Below, one piece after another: positions 10,151 through 19,014 of a DNA stretch of 64,000 nucleotides (position 1 is its first letter; every line of letters begins with the position of its first letter). The position numbers and the translations under genes were made by a program. The stretch comes from Desulfobacca sp. (GTDB lineage: Bacteria > Desulfobacterota > Desulfobaccia > Desulfobaccales > Desulfobaccaceae), in NCBI GenBank assembly GCA_020725545.1, contig DYEV01000009.1:62001-126000 (forward strand). Direction: 5' to 3'. A model generated the notes under the pieces. That model worked only from the letters and a program-made list of their open reading frames with translations, was not told the DNA's origin and made no database searches.

Positions 10151-10562
10151 ACTCCCTTCTCGCTTCATAAACCCGGGACTGGCCGGGCCAGGGCAAGGTG
10201 CTGCCCGAACTTGCCCGGCAGCGGCCGCGTCGGCACCAAGACAGCCTGTCAGCCAAGCCGGGACCTGGCCGAGCACCTTTGTCACTATATCAAATAATGT
10301 TAAGATCGGATACCTGATCGGCCAGGATTAGCTTTTTTCGTCTTCTTTTTAGAGGGTTGCCGCATCAAAACAATGCCGCTAAATGAGGGCAGGCCAACAA
10401 ATTTTAGGGTAACCGTCATAATCAAGCCTGGGCCGCCACGGCGGCCCAGCCCACCAGTGGAATTTTCTGACGACCGACAACCGGATTATTATTATAAGCT
10501 TTCACTCTTCTTTATAAGCTTTCACTCTTCCTAAGCCTTGCAAGTGCCAGGGGGCAACGGCC
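10151..10562. other. intergenic region upstream of malQ
   Basis: A 412-bp non-coding stretch between two minus-strand genes. It includes a near-perfect GC-rich palindrome at 10428-10449 (CTGGGCCGCC / GGCGGCCCAG), placed to end the transporter transcript, although no T-run follows, and a two-copy 20-bp tandem repeat at 10491-10530. No convincing promoter was found; TATAGT on the minus strand near 10278 is a weak -10 candidate for malQ. Confidence 0.4.
10491..10530. repeat. two tandem copies of a 20-bp unit
   Basis: The unit TTTATAAGCTTTCACTCTTC occurs twice back to back with a single mismatch. It lies about 35 bp downstream of the transporter stop (minus strand). No function can be assigned. 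Confidence 0.8.
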
Positions 10563-11810
10563 CTAGCCGGCCACCTCCTCCTTGAGGTCAGCGGCCACGC
10601 CTCTGAGGCCGGAGAGGAGGATTACGGCGCTTATCGTCAGGGCGACCATGGCCAGGGAGACGCCCCAAGCCAGTCCGGCCAGATCAGAGAGCCAGCCGAT
10701 GAGAAAGGGAGAGGGCATATCGCCGATGAAGTGGATGATAATGATGTTCAAGGCCACGGCAGTGGCCCGGCGGGCCGGGCCGGCGACGCTGACGATGAGG
10801 GTGGTGAGGAGGCCGGGGTTCAGGAAGAGGAAAAATACTGCGATGAACAAGGAGGTTTGATAGAGCCATGGCTCTTTGGCCACGATGGTCAAAGCCCCGA
10901 AAGGCAAGGCCAGGGCCACGCCCAGACCCGAGACGAGGAGATGGCCTTTAGGGGTGCGGCGAAAGAGCCAATCGCCGCCGAAGCCCCCGGCCAGGGTGCC
11001 CAAACCCCCGGCCACGGTGGTGACCAGGGCCATGAGTAGATTGGCTTCTTTCAGGCTGAGCCCTTTGTCCACCTCCAGGAAATGGGGCATCCAGAAGGCC
11101 AGGCCGCCCAGGGCAAAGGTGAGAAAGCCATAGCCGATGGTCACCCGGACGAACGTGGGTATGCGGAAGAGTTCGATGATGCCCTGGAGTTGGGTGCGGC
11201 CGACCGAGTGAGGGTCAGACGTTTGGCCTACCGAGCCGGCAGCCGGATCGGGAAGGGTATAGACCAGGCCGGCCGTGATGAGCCCGGGCAGGCCGGCCAG
11301 CAGGAAGGCCCAGCGCCAGCCCCAGGCGGCGCCCACCTGGCCGCCGAAATAATAGGCCAGGGCCGCGCCCACCGGAATGGTGGTATAAAAGATCCCCAGG
11401 ACCCGGCCCCGCTGGGGCAGGGGCAGCATATCCGCCAGGTAGGCGGGGGCGAGGGTGCCGAAGGAGGCCTCCCCCAGACCCACCAACCCCCGGGCCACCA
11501 CCAGGGCCGGGTAGGTGGTCACCCAGAAGGCTAGGCTGGTGGCCAGACTCCACAAGGCTGCGCCCAGGAACATGAAGTTGCGGCGGCCGTAGCGGTCGCC
11601 CAGGTAGCCGAAGACGGGCGCGGAGGCCAGGTAGACCAGGAAAAAGGCGCTGCCCAGAAAGCCGAAGGCCTTATCAGACAGGCCTAAATCCTGTTTGATG
11701 AGGGTATTGACCGAGGCGACGATATAGCGATCAAAATAGTCCAGCAGATTCAGGGCGGTGAGGACCACCACGGCCCAGAGGACGGTGCGGCGGCTGACAG
11801 AGGGCGGCAA
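10563..11810 (-). CDS. MFS transporter (spinster-like)
   Basis: A 415-residue major facilitator protein with about twelve hydrophobic segments in two halves separated by a polar loop near residues 195-215. The signature loop between segments 2 and 3 reads GYLGDRYGRRNFMFLG, and DYFDRYIVASVNTLIKQDLGL near the N-terminus is typical of spinster/sphingolipid-type or hexuronate-like MFS proteins. Substrate cannot be told from sequence. It lies alone, downstream of a divergent plsY and upstream of the glucan cluster on the same strand, separated from malQ by 412 bp, so it need not belong to that pathway. Confidence 0.85.
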   Translation of the reverse strand: MPPSVSRRTVLWAVVVLTALNLLDYFDRYIVASVNTLIKQDLGLSDKAFGFLGSAFFLVYLASAPVFGYLGDRYGRRNFMFLGAALWSLATSLAFWVTTYPALVVARGLVGLGEASFGTLAPAYLADMLPLPQRGRVLGIFYTTIPVGAALAYYFGGQVGAAWGWRWAFLLAGLPGLITAGLVYTLPDPAAGSVGQTSDPHSVGRTQLQGIIELFRIPTFVRVTIGYGFLTFALGGLAFWMPHFLEVDKGLSLKEANLLMALVTTVAGGLGTLAGGFGGDWLFRRTPKGHLLVSGLGVALALPFGALTIVAKEPWLYQTSLFIAVFFLFLNPGLLTTLIVSVAGPARRATAVALNIIIIHFIGDMPSPFLIGWLSDLAGLAWGVSLAMVALTISAVILLSGLRGVAADLKEEVAG

Positions 11811-12039
11811 AGGGATGATTCTCCGTTTATAGAGATAATCTTGACTCTTTTATATACCACGGCGGCGGCAGAGTCGGCCAATGAATAATCGGAGAGCGTT
11901 GGCGCTTTTCTCTGAACAGAAAGATGGCAGGGGGCGCCGGCCAAGGCAGAAATGTTCAGCCTCACTCAGACCGCCAATCAATCATTGTCTTCCGGCTCAG
12001 GTTATGCTAAAAAATCCTTAATTCAGCAAAGGATTGAGC

Positions 12040-12666
12040 ATGTCGGCTTTTTTTCTGCTTATAATCCTGGCCTATTTTCTTGGCGCCATTCCCTTTGGTT
12101 TGGTGGTGGCCAAGCTCATGGGTGGTCCTGACCCTCGGACGGCCGGGAGCGGCAACATCGGCGCAGCCAATGTGTATCGGCTGTTGGGACGCAATGCCGG
12201 GGCCTTTACCCTTTTCGGGGATATTATGAAAGGGGCGGTGCCCGTCTTTTTGGGCCGTTTCGGTCTCACCGATTTGGGGGGCTGGCACGAAGCCGGGGTG
12301 GCGGCGGTGGGGCTGGCCGCGGTGGCCGGCCACATCTGGCCGATATACTTGGGTTTTCGTGGGGGCAAGGCGGTGGCCACCAGCTTCGGGGTGGTGCTGG
12401 TCATTTCGCCGCCGGCCGCAGCGGTCTTGGCGGCTCTCTATGTCCTGGTCTGGCAACGCTGGCGCATCTCGTCGGTGGCCTCTCTGGCCGCGGCTTGGGC
12501 CCTGCCGGCGGCAATGGGTTTGCTGTCGGCCTCGAAGATTTATCTGCTGCTGAGTGCCGTCCTGTCGGCTTTTATCCTCTGGCGGCATCAGGAGAATATC
12601 GTCCGTTTGTGTCGGGCCCAGGAACCGGAGCTTCGGGCCGGGGAGGGGGAAACCCAGGATCCTTGA
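12040..12666 (+). CDS. plsY: acyl-phosphate:glycerol-3-phosphate acyltransferase
   Basis: PlsY is the membrane enzyme that acylates glycerol-3-phosphate with acyl-phosphate in phospholipid synthesis. The 208-residue protein has several membrane segments and the three family motifs: SGNIGAANVYR, GDIMKGAVPVF and GFRGGKAVATSFGV. I chose the ATG at 12040 because AAAGGA sits 6 bp upstream; a TTG two codons earlier would be too close to that site. It is transcribed alone, divergently from the MFS gene; a 199-bp spacer with 7-bp repeats follows. Confidence 0.95.
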   Translation: MSAFFLLIILAYFLGAIPFGLVVAKLMGGPDPRTAGSGNIGAANVYRLLGRNAGAFTLFGDIMKGAVPVFLGRFGLTDLGGWHEAGVAAVGLAAVAGHIWPIYLGFRGGKAVATSFGVVLVISPPAAAVLAALYVLVWQRWRISSVASLAAAWALPAAMGLLSASKIYLLLSAVLSAFILWRHQENIVRLCRAQEPELRAGEGETQDP

Positions 12667-12783
12667 GCGGTGAGCGGCAAAAAAAGCTTAGGGGTGGACG
12701 GGCACGCGGGTCTGCTCCTCGCGGGCTGCCAAACCCACCGTGGGGCGGGCACGGAGGCCCCCCCAAGAAGAGATTTATCTAAG

Positions 12784-12839
12784 GACTAAGAACTGACAAC
12801 TAACAACTAACAATTGACAACCGGCCGCTGGCCGCTGCC
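12784..12839. repeat. degenerate heptanucleotide tract
   Basis: Eight consecutive 7-mers (GACTAAG, AACTGAC, AACTAAC, AACTAAC, AATTGAC, AACCGGC, CGCTGGC, CGCTGCC) end 26 bp before the CBS-ACT start codon. A short pair GAGCGGT GAGCGGC lies about 120 bp upstream. The same period occurs before several other genes in the window. Confidence 0.8.
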
Positions 12840-12865
12840 CACCATATTACTTTAAGGAGATTGCC

Positions 12866-13534
12866 ATGTTAGTCCGGGATTGGATGAGCTCCGACGTCAT
12901 CACCATTGATGAGAACACTTCCATGATGAAGGCCTTGCACATCATGAAAGAAAACCGCATCCGCCGGCTGCCGGTAACGGCCCGGGGGGCTCTGGTGGGG
13001 ATCATTTCCGATCGGGACCTGAAGGAAGCCTCGCCTTCCAAGGCCACGACGTTGGATGTGCATGAACTGTATTACCTGCTGGCCGAGATTAAGGTCAAGG
13101 AGATCATGACCAAAAATCCCATTACCATCCAGCCGGAGGAAACGGTAGAGCGGGCTGCGGTCATCATGTTGGAGCATAAGGTCTCGGGATTGCCGGTGGT
13201 CACCCCACAGAATGAATTGGTGGGGGTCATCACGCAATCGGACGTCTTCCGGGCCTTTGTCAACATTACCGGCATTTATAAAGGCGGGGTGCAATTTGCC
13301 TTCTCTTTGGAGGACCGGCCCGGTTCCATCAAAGAAGTGGCCGATACCATGCGGGAGCATGGCGGTCGGATCGTCAGCATCCTCAGTTCCACGGACATGG
13401 CTCAGGAGGGCAGCCGCAACGTCTATATCCGCATTCGCGATCTGGCGCCGGAGGCCTTAGAGAAACTGGAAAAGGAGCTGCGCCAGAAATATCAGGTGCT
13501 GTACGTCGCCAAAGATATTTTAAAGACCCTCTAA
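12866..13534 (+). CDS. CBS-pair and ACT domain protein (AcuB-like)
   Basis: A 222-residue soluble protein with two CBS motifs (residues about 1-60 and 80-135) followed by an ACT-like domain (about 142-215, starting FAFSLEDRPGSIKEVADTM). CBS pairs bind adenine nucleotides and ACT domains bind amino acids or other small ligands, so this is probably a ligand-sensing regulator. It resembles AcuB-type proteins, but there is no acuC partner here. AAGGAG stands 6 bp before the ATG. It starts a plus-strand run with the MBL-fold gene. What it controls cannot be inferred. Confidence 0.85.
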   Translation: MLVRDWMSSDVITIDENTSMMKALHIMKENRIRRLPVTARGALVGIISDRDLKEASPSKATTLDVHELYYLLAEIKVKEIMTKNPITIQPEETVERAAVIMLEHKVSGLPVVTPQNELVGVITQSDVFRAFVNITGIYKGGVQFAFSLEDRPGSIKEVADTMREHGGRIVSILSSTDMAQEGSRNVYIRIRDLAPEALEKLEKELRQKYQVLYVAKDILKTL

Positions 13535-13537
13535 AGA

Positions 13538-13556
13538 CCGGCAAAGGCATTGCCGG
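13538..13556 (+). terminator. possible hairpin after the CBS-ACT gene
   Basis: CCGGCAA-AGGCA-TTGCCGG forms a 7-bp stem directly after the stop codon. No T-run follows, so it may be a weak or Rho-assisted terminator, or a 3'-end stabiliser between the two genes. Confidence 0.3.
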
Positions 13557-13592
13557 CACACTTGACGGCGGTCATTAGCAAAAGGCGGCACT

Positions 13593-14516
13593 ATGGCGAC
13601 GACTCAGGAGCAGCCCGAGGTTTTAGCGTTCGGCGCCATTTCCTTTTTGCGGGGGCACCGCCAGGGAAAATATCCTTACTGTCATACCCTGCTGGTTCGT
13701 GATGAGGTCTTGGCCGTCATCGATCCCAGCGCCGAGAAGGCCACTTGTCGCCGTTTGGCCCGGGATCCCCGCCTGAAGGCGGTCCTGATCAGCCATTTTC
13801 ACGAAGACCACCAAAAATATCTGACTTTTTTTCCCGATGAGTACATCTGGGTGCCAGCCAGCGAAGTGGAGGCTTTTGCCGGCCTGGGGGGCGTGTTGGC
13901 CCTCATGGGCATTAAGGATCCGGAGTATCTGGCTTATTGGCAGAAGACGCTGCAAGAGGAGTTTCATTTCCGCAACCGGCCCCAGGTGAAGACCTTTGTC
14001 GACGGCACCGAGTTCACTTTTGGCCGGACGCGGGTGCAGGTTTTGCATACACCGGGCCACACACCCGGGCATAGTTGTTTTTATTTCCCCCGAGAGAGTA
14101 TACTGTATTTAGCGGATATTGATCTGACGCCCTTTGGCCCCTGGTATGGCGATGAGGCCTCCGACCTGGACGCCCTGTTGGCCTCGCTGCAGCGTTTGGA
14201 GGAGGTGCCGGCGCGGTTGTATCTCACGGCCCATGGGCAGGGGGTCTTCCCGGCGGCGGCAGGACGTCAGGCCTTGCGGCAGTTCCGCCAGGTAATTTTT
14301 GACCGGGAGGCGGAGTTACTGCACCGGCTGCAGCGGCCTCGGCGCCTGCAGGAGTTAGTGGGACAGCGTCTGATTTACCGCAAGCCTTTGGAGCCGAAAT
14401 TTGTTTACGATCACATTGAGCGGCAGATGATCGGCAAGCATCTGCAGCGTCTCCTCAAGGCCGGCCAGATTAGAGAAACGGAGGAGGGCTATGTTGCCAC
14501 CGGAAGAAGCCACTAA
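13593..14516 (+). CDS. MBL-fold metallo-hydrolase
   Basis: A 307-residue metallo-beta-lactamase-fold protein. The metal-binding motif is HFHEDH at residues 68-73, followed by HTPGHTPGH near 152-160 and a later LADIDLTPFG Asp, as in glyoxalase II/RNase Z-like hydrolases. The C-terminal quarter is helical (EAELLHRLQRPRRLQELVGQ) and ends in a winged-helix-like segment, a layout shared with LACTB2/YqgX-like members. There is no signal peptide. The next small gene starts inside its 3' end, which suggests co-transcription. The substrate is unknown. Confidence 0.85.
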   Translation: MATTQEQPEVLAFGAISFLRGHRQGKYPYCHTLLVRDEVLAVIDPSAEKATCRRLARDPRLKAVLISHFHEDHQKYLTFFPDEYIWVPASEVEAFAGLGGVLALMGIKDPEYLAYWQKTLQEEFHFRNRPQVKTFVDGTEFTFGRTRVQVLHTPGHTPGHSCFYFPRESILYLADIDLTPFGPWYGDEASDLDALLASLQRLEEVPARLYLTAHGQGVFPAAAGRQALRQFRQVIFDREAELLHRLQRPRRLQELVGQRLIYRKPLEPKFVYDHIERQMIGKHLQRLLKAGQIRETEEGYVATGRSH

Positions 14517-14733
14517 AGCCCGGCAGACGGCCCGGCTCAGGGCCTGGTGCCTGATCTGCTTCAGTCTGGGTCTGCTTTTGACCAATTATCCCCTCCTGCA
14601 GATCTTCAACAGCACGGTGACGGTGGCCGGTATACCTCTTATGGTGGCCTATCTGTTAGGGATTTGGGTGGTGGCGATCGTGGTGTTATTTGTCCTGGCG
14701 AGGGCGCTCAGCAGATTGGCGGAAAAGGAATAA
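14491..14733 (+). CDS. small two-helix membrane protein, transporter accessory-like
   Basis: An 80-residue protein with a charged N-terminus, two predicted membrane helices (residues about 20-38 and 48-70) and a short charged tail. It resembles the short proteins that often precede sodium:solute symporter (SLC5) genes, and the next gene is indeed an SLC5-type transporter-kinase, so a role as its small subunit is plausible but inferred. GGAGGAGGGCT precedes the ATG, which lies 26 bp inside the MBL-fold gene in another frame. Confidence 0.7.
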   Translation: MLPPEEATKARQTARLRAWCLICFSLGLLLTNYPLLQIFNSTVTVAGIPLMVAYLLGIWVVAIVVLFVLARALSRLAEKE

Positions 14734-14788
14734 GGGCCGGGATGGCGTTTGGGGGGGCTCGGAGGCCTGCCCCAGTGGAGAAATATGG

Positions 14789-14813
14789 CGTTCCCAAGGA
14801 CAACTTGGGAACG
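14789..14813. repeat. palindromic element GTTCCCAAG/CTTGGGAAC
   Basis: CGTTCCCAAG-GACAA-CTTGGGAACG is a perfect 10-bp inverted repeat with a 5-base loop. It stands 40 bp upstream of a second palindrome in the spacer before the transporter-kinase gene. Its look is that of a dispersed REP-type element. Confidence 0.65.
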
Positions 14814-14852
14814 AGAGGGAAACTTACTGCTACCAATCGGGTCGTTCTCAGC

Positions 14853-14868
14853 GCAGGCGAAAGCCTGC
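14853..14868. repeat. palindromic element GCAGGC-GAAA-GCCTGC
   Basis: A 6-bp inverted repeat closed by a GAAA (GNRA) tetraloop, followed by GGCTA. With the palindrome at 14789-14813 it forms a pair typical of REP-type intergenic repeats in which two hairpins are spaced a few tens of bases apart. Confidence 0.6.
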
Positions 14869-14964
14869 GGCTATCAAGCGATTCCTTCAAAAATCGCTCA
14901 ATTTAGGTCGGTAGAGGATTATGTCTCTCGGCAAGGCTAATTTTCAAGGAATGGCTCAAGCTCG

Positions 14965-17900
14965 ATGAATAAAATATTGGTGGCCACGGCGGCGTTCGGA
15001 TACCTGCTCTTGCTTTTTGCCATCGCTTATTACGGCGACCGCCGGCGGGCTCAAGGCCGCAGCCTGATTGCCAATCCTTATATTTATACGCTGTCCTTGG
15101 CGGTTTATTGTACTTCGTGGACCTTTTATGGTTCGGTGGGCAAGGCGGCCAACGAGGGTCTGACGTTTCTGCCCATTTATCTGGGACCTACCCTGATCGC
15201 CTTTCTGTGGTGGTTCATCGTCCGCAAACTCATCCGCATCTGTAAAAACAACCGCATCACGACGTTGGCCGATTTTTTGACCCTGCGCTACGGCCGGGGG
15301 ATTCTGATGGGCATAGTGGTGACGGTTTGGATTATTCTGGCGGACATGCCTTATATCGGCCTGCAGTTGAAGGCGATCGCCACGACCTTCAACCTCCTGG
15401 TGGGGGCTCCTGTCACCCCGGTAGGTCAGACCCCTTTTTATCTGGACAATGCTTTTTATGTGGCGCTGATCCTGGCGGTTTTCGGCGCCATGTTCGGGGC
15501 CCGGCATCTGGACCCCAGCGAACGCCATGAGGGCTTGGTGGCGGCCATTGCCTTTGAATCCCTGGTGAAACTTTTGGCCTTTATAGCCGTCGGCCTTTTG
15601 GTGAGCTATGTGCTTTTTCCTAGTCAGGGGGAGATTTTTCGCCACATGCTGGAGCGGCCGGAATGCCGTGATCTCTTTGTGTTAGACAGCAAACCGAGCA
15701 ACACCAGCGGGGTCTTTTGGGTGCAGACCCTTCTGGCCATGGCGGCCATCATCCTGCTGCCCCGGCAATTTCACATGGGCGTTGTGGAAAATACGGATGA
15801 GAAACATGTCTTGACCGCGGCCTGGCTGCTGCCCATATATCTCTTGCTGATCAACCTGTTTGTCCTGCCCATTGCCGGTGGCGGCTTATTATTGGGCTAC
15901 CTGCCCTCCCAGGGCGATACCTTCGTGCTGCAGTTGCCGTTGGCCAGCGGTTACCCCTGGCTGGCGCTTTTGGCCTTTATCGGCGGCCTGTCGGCGGCCA
16001 CGGGCATGGTCATGGTGGTGGCCATCACCTTGAGCACCATGCTCCTGAACAGCCTGGTGACGCCTCTGTTGGCGGTCTTCTGGCGGGGGCGCAACTGGTC
16101 CTCCTGGCTGTTGTTTTTTAAACGCCTGGGTATCGTCCTTGTCATTCTCTTGGGCTATCTTAGTTATCGCACCATCGGCCCGGTGACTACCCTGGTGGAG
16201 ATGGGACTCATCGCTTTTGCCGGGGTGGCCCAACTGGCCCCGGCGGTCTTAGGGGCCTTATATTGGCGGCGGGCCACCCGTTGGGGGGCTAACTTCGGCT
16301 TGGCCGCAGGTTTTGCCTCCTGGGCTTATACGCTCCTCTTCCCTTATTTGATTCATGCCGGCTGGTTCTCGGAGACTATTCTGGTCTGTGGCCCTTTTGG
16401 ATTAGGCCTTCTGTGTCCCACGGCCTTGTTCGGGCTGACGAATTTTCATCCCTTAACCCATGCCTTTTTTTGGTCCATGCTCCTGAATATCGGCCTGTTC
16501 GTCAGTGTTTCCCTGTTGACGACGCCCAGTGCCGACGAAGAGGAACAGGCTGAGAGGTATGTGGATGTTTTTAAAGAAGCCGCGGAATTGGGGTTGGAGC
16601 CCCGGACGGCCAATCTGCCGGAGGCCCCGCAGTTCATGGCCTTGGCGTCAAAATTTGTGGGTGCCGGCAAGGCGCGGGAGGCCCTGCAGGAATTTGCCCG
16701 AGAGAATAACCTGGAACTGGCCAGGACGTGGAGCGACGCGGACAAACTGCGCTTGCGGGACTATATTGAGCGGCTGATCAGCGGTTCGGTGGGCCCGGCC
16801 GCGGCCCGGGTGGTGGTGGACGGCTATCTGGCCTCCCGGGGCTCCCGCCTGGACGGCGTCTTTGATCTGGTGGGGGAAGTTTCCCATTCCCTGGAGGAAA
16901 GCCGGGAAGCCCTGAAACACCGTCTCAACGAGCTGGCCATTCTCAATGAAGCGGCGCAACATTCCACCTCCTCCCTCAGCCTGCCCCAGATCCTGGAGAG
17001 CATCCTGGAGCTGCTGCATAACAAGATGGGGGTGGAACAGAGTTCCATCCGCCTCCTGGACGAAGACGGGGTCCTGCGTTTGGAAAGCTATCTGGGCCAG
17101 ACGACCCTGCCCCGCCAGGAACTGGACCGGACCCCGGATATGTCGACCCTGTTGGGTCAATGTCTCCTCACCCGGACGGTGATTTCCATCCCCGATGTCA
17201 GCCAGATGCCGGCTGATACGCCATCGGGTCTGCACCCCGGCGAGATGTTGGCCAGCTTTATTCTGGTGCCGCTGGCCACCGAATCCCAGGTTTTGGGGGT
17301 GCTGAGTGCGGCCTCCAGCCAGAAAAAGTATTTTCCCCCGGAACAATTGGATTTTTACCGCTCGTTGGCCAACCAGGTGAGTCTGGCCATCCATAACGCC
17401 CGCCTTTACGAGAAGCTCATCCGCTTCAGCAAAGAACTGGAGACCAAGGTGGCGGAGCGGACCTTGGAATTGAAGAATAAATCCCTGGAGCTTTCCGAGG
17501 CCAATCGGGCTTTAAAAGAAATGGACAAACTGAAGACGGAGTTTTTGGCTAACGTCTCCCACGAATTGCGAACCCCCCTCAACTCCATTCTCGGCTTCAC
17601 CCTCAATCTGATGGACGGGGTTGACGGCCCCATTAACGAAGAGCAGCGCCACAGTCTGGAGAAAGTAGAAAAGGCCAGCCACCGCTTGCTGCAATTGATC
17701 AACGACGTTCTGGATTTGTCCAAACTGCGGGCCGGCCGTATGGAGCTCAACCTTGAGACCCATAACCTGCAAGACATCCTGGAGGAGGCCCGGCAGACCA
17801 TCGAACCTTTGGCCCGGGCTAAAGAGATTAATCTGGAAGTGCAGGCCGCCGAGATACCGCCGTTGCTGGTGGATAAGGACAAAATAATCCAGGTATTGCT

Positions 17901-19014
17901 CAATCTACTGGGCAATGCCGTCAAATTCACCGATTCCCATGGCCGCATCACGGTGTCAGTGGATAGAGTGACCCTGCCGGAGCCCGCTGGCGGGAAAAAG
18001 GACTATGTGGCCGTCAAAGTGAGCGATACGGGCATCGGCATCAGACCAGAGGACCTGAAAACCATCTTCCAGGAATTTGTGCAGATCGACAGCTCGGCCA
18101 CCCGGCGCCACGGCGGCACCGGTCTGGGGCTGCCCATCAGCCGCCACCTGGTGGAGATGCACGGCGGCCGCATCTGGGCTGAGAGCGAATACGGCAAGGG
18201 ATCGACCTTTACCTTTATCCTGCCGATCCCCGAGGGGGCGGCCAAGACCGAGGTCCCGGCCGAGGCGGTCCGACCAGGGCGGCTGGTGCTGGCTCTCAGC
18301 CGCCGGGGGGGGCTGATCCACGTATTGCGGGAGACCCTGACGCCCCTGGGTTTTTTGCTCCGGCCTGAGCCCATGGTGGATACCTTGCTGGCGGCGGTGG
18401 CCAAGGATCATGTTGCCGTCATTATCATTGATGTGTTAAACCCTGATATCCAGATTTGGCAAGCCTGTCTGACCCTGCGCAGCCATGACAAGACCAGAAA
18501 TGTGCCGCTGCTACCGGTGGCCTTTGCCGAGGACGCCCATGCCGGGCTGGTTTTGGGGCCGGCGGAGTTCCTGAAACAACCCTGTTTGGCCGAGGAGTTC
18601 GGGCAGGCGCTGCTCCGCCTGACCCCTTGGATTAACTATAAAGAGGCCCTGGTGATCGATCCTGATCCAGACGCGGCCAACCGTTGGGCCACATTTCTGA
18701 GCGACGACGGTTATGAGACCACGGTGGCCCAGGGTGCGGAAGCGGGGATCCGGCATCTGCAAAACCTGTTGCCAGGGCTGATACTCCTCAACCTTAATCT
18801 GACCCCGGCGGATCTGGTGCGAGTGACTACTTTTATCCGCTCCCAGAATGAGATGGCCACGATCCCCCTTCTGTGCATCCTCCCGGCCGTGCCCAGCGAC
18901 CATGAGCAAAAAACGCTGCAGGAACATTTCCAGCAGACCCTGAAGACGCAGAAATTTCCTCTGGCGGCCTTCGCCCGCCAGTTGAAGCGGTTTTTTGCGC
19001 ATCTGACGGCGTAG
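14965..19014 (+). CDS. SLC5-type transporter fused to sensor histidine kinase
   Basis: A 1349-residue CbrA/STAC-type membrane sensor. Residues 1 to about 515 form a multi-helix sodium:solute symporter domain (YCTSWTFYGSVGKAANEG is typical). A helical linker (about 520-640) leads to a GAF domain (about 660-810), a coiled coil, a HisKA domain with the phospho-acceptor H866 in NVSHELRTPLNS, and an HATPase domain (LLNLLGNAVKFTD; SDTGIGI; GTGLGLPIS). Two receiver-like segments follow (about 1110-1220 and 1227-1345). In the second the expected phospho-Asp is Asn1276 (LLNLNLTP), so it is probably a pseudo-receiver. It should couple solute sensing or uptake to a phosphorelay; the likely small subunit is upstream and a receiver-kinase hybrid is downstream. 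Confidence 0.92.
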   Translation: MNKILVATAAFGYLLLLFAIAYYGDRRRAQGRSLIANPYIYTLSLAVYCTSWTFYGSVGKAANEGLTFLPIYLGPTLIAFLWWFIVRKLIRICKNNRITTLADFLTLRYGRGILMGIVVTVWIILADMPYIGLQLKAIATTFNLLVGAPVTPVGQTPFYLDNAFYVALILAVFGAMFGARHLDPSERHEGLVAAIAFESLVKLLAFIAVGLLVSYVLFPSQGEIFRHMLERPECRDLFVLDSKPSNTSGVFWVQTLLAMAAIILLPRQFHMGVVENTDEKHVLTAAWLLPIYLLLINLFVLPIAGGGLLLGYLPSQGDTFVLQLPLASGYPWLALLAFIGGLSAATGMVMVVAITLSTMLLNSLVTPLLAVFWRGRNWSSWLLFFKRLGIVLVILLGYLSYRTIGPVTTLVEMGLIAFAGVAQLAPAVLGALYWRRATRWGANFGLAAGFASWAYTLLFPYLIHAGWFSETILVCGPFGLGLLCPTALFGLTNFHPLTHAFFWSMLLNIGLFVSVSLLTTPSADEEEQAERYVDVFKEAAELGLEPRTANLPEAPQFMALASKFVGAGKAREALQEFARENNLELARTWSDADKLRLRDYIERLISGSVGPAAARVVVDGYLASRGSRLDGVFDLVGEVSHSLEESREALKHRLNELAILNEAAQHSTSSLSLPQILESILELLHNKMGVEQSSIRLLDEDGVLRLESYLGQTTLPRQELDRTPDMSTLLGQCLLTRTVISIPDVSQMPADTPSGLHPGEMLASFILVPLATESQVLGVLSAASSQKKYFPPEQLDFYRSLANQVSLAIHNARLYEKLIRFSKELETKVAERTLELKNKSLELSEANRALKEMDKLKTEFLANVSHELRTPLNSILGFTLNLMDGVDGPINEEQRHSLEKVEKASHRLLQLINDVLDLSKLRAGRMELNLETHNLQDILEEARQTIEPLARAKEINLEVQAAEIPPLLVDKDKIIQVLLNLLGNAVKFTDSHGRITVSVDRVTLPEPAGGKKDYVAVKVSDTGIGIRPEDLKTIFQEFVQIDSSATRRHGGTGLGLPISRHLVEMHGGRIWAESEYGKGSTFTFILPIPEGAAKTEVPAEAVRPGRLVLALSRRGGLIHVLRETLTPLGFLLRPEPMVDTLLAAVAKDHVAVIIIDVLNPDIQIWQACLTLRSHDKTRNVPLLPVAFAEDAHAGLVLGPAEFLKQPCLAEEFGQALLRLTPWINYKEALVIDPDPDAANRWATFLSDDGYETTVAQGAEAGIRHLQNLLPGLILLNLNLTPADLVRVTTFIRSQNEMATIPLLCILPAVPSDHEQKTLQEHFQQTLKTQKFPLAAFARQLKRFFAHLTA

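Noticed and set aside
11815-11970. Possible promoter or short gene between the MFS gene and plsY
   Set aside because: TTGACT and TATA-like words are present but not at workable spacing on either strand, and no frame looks coding.
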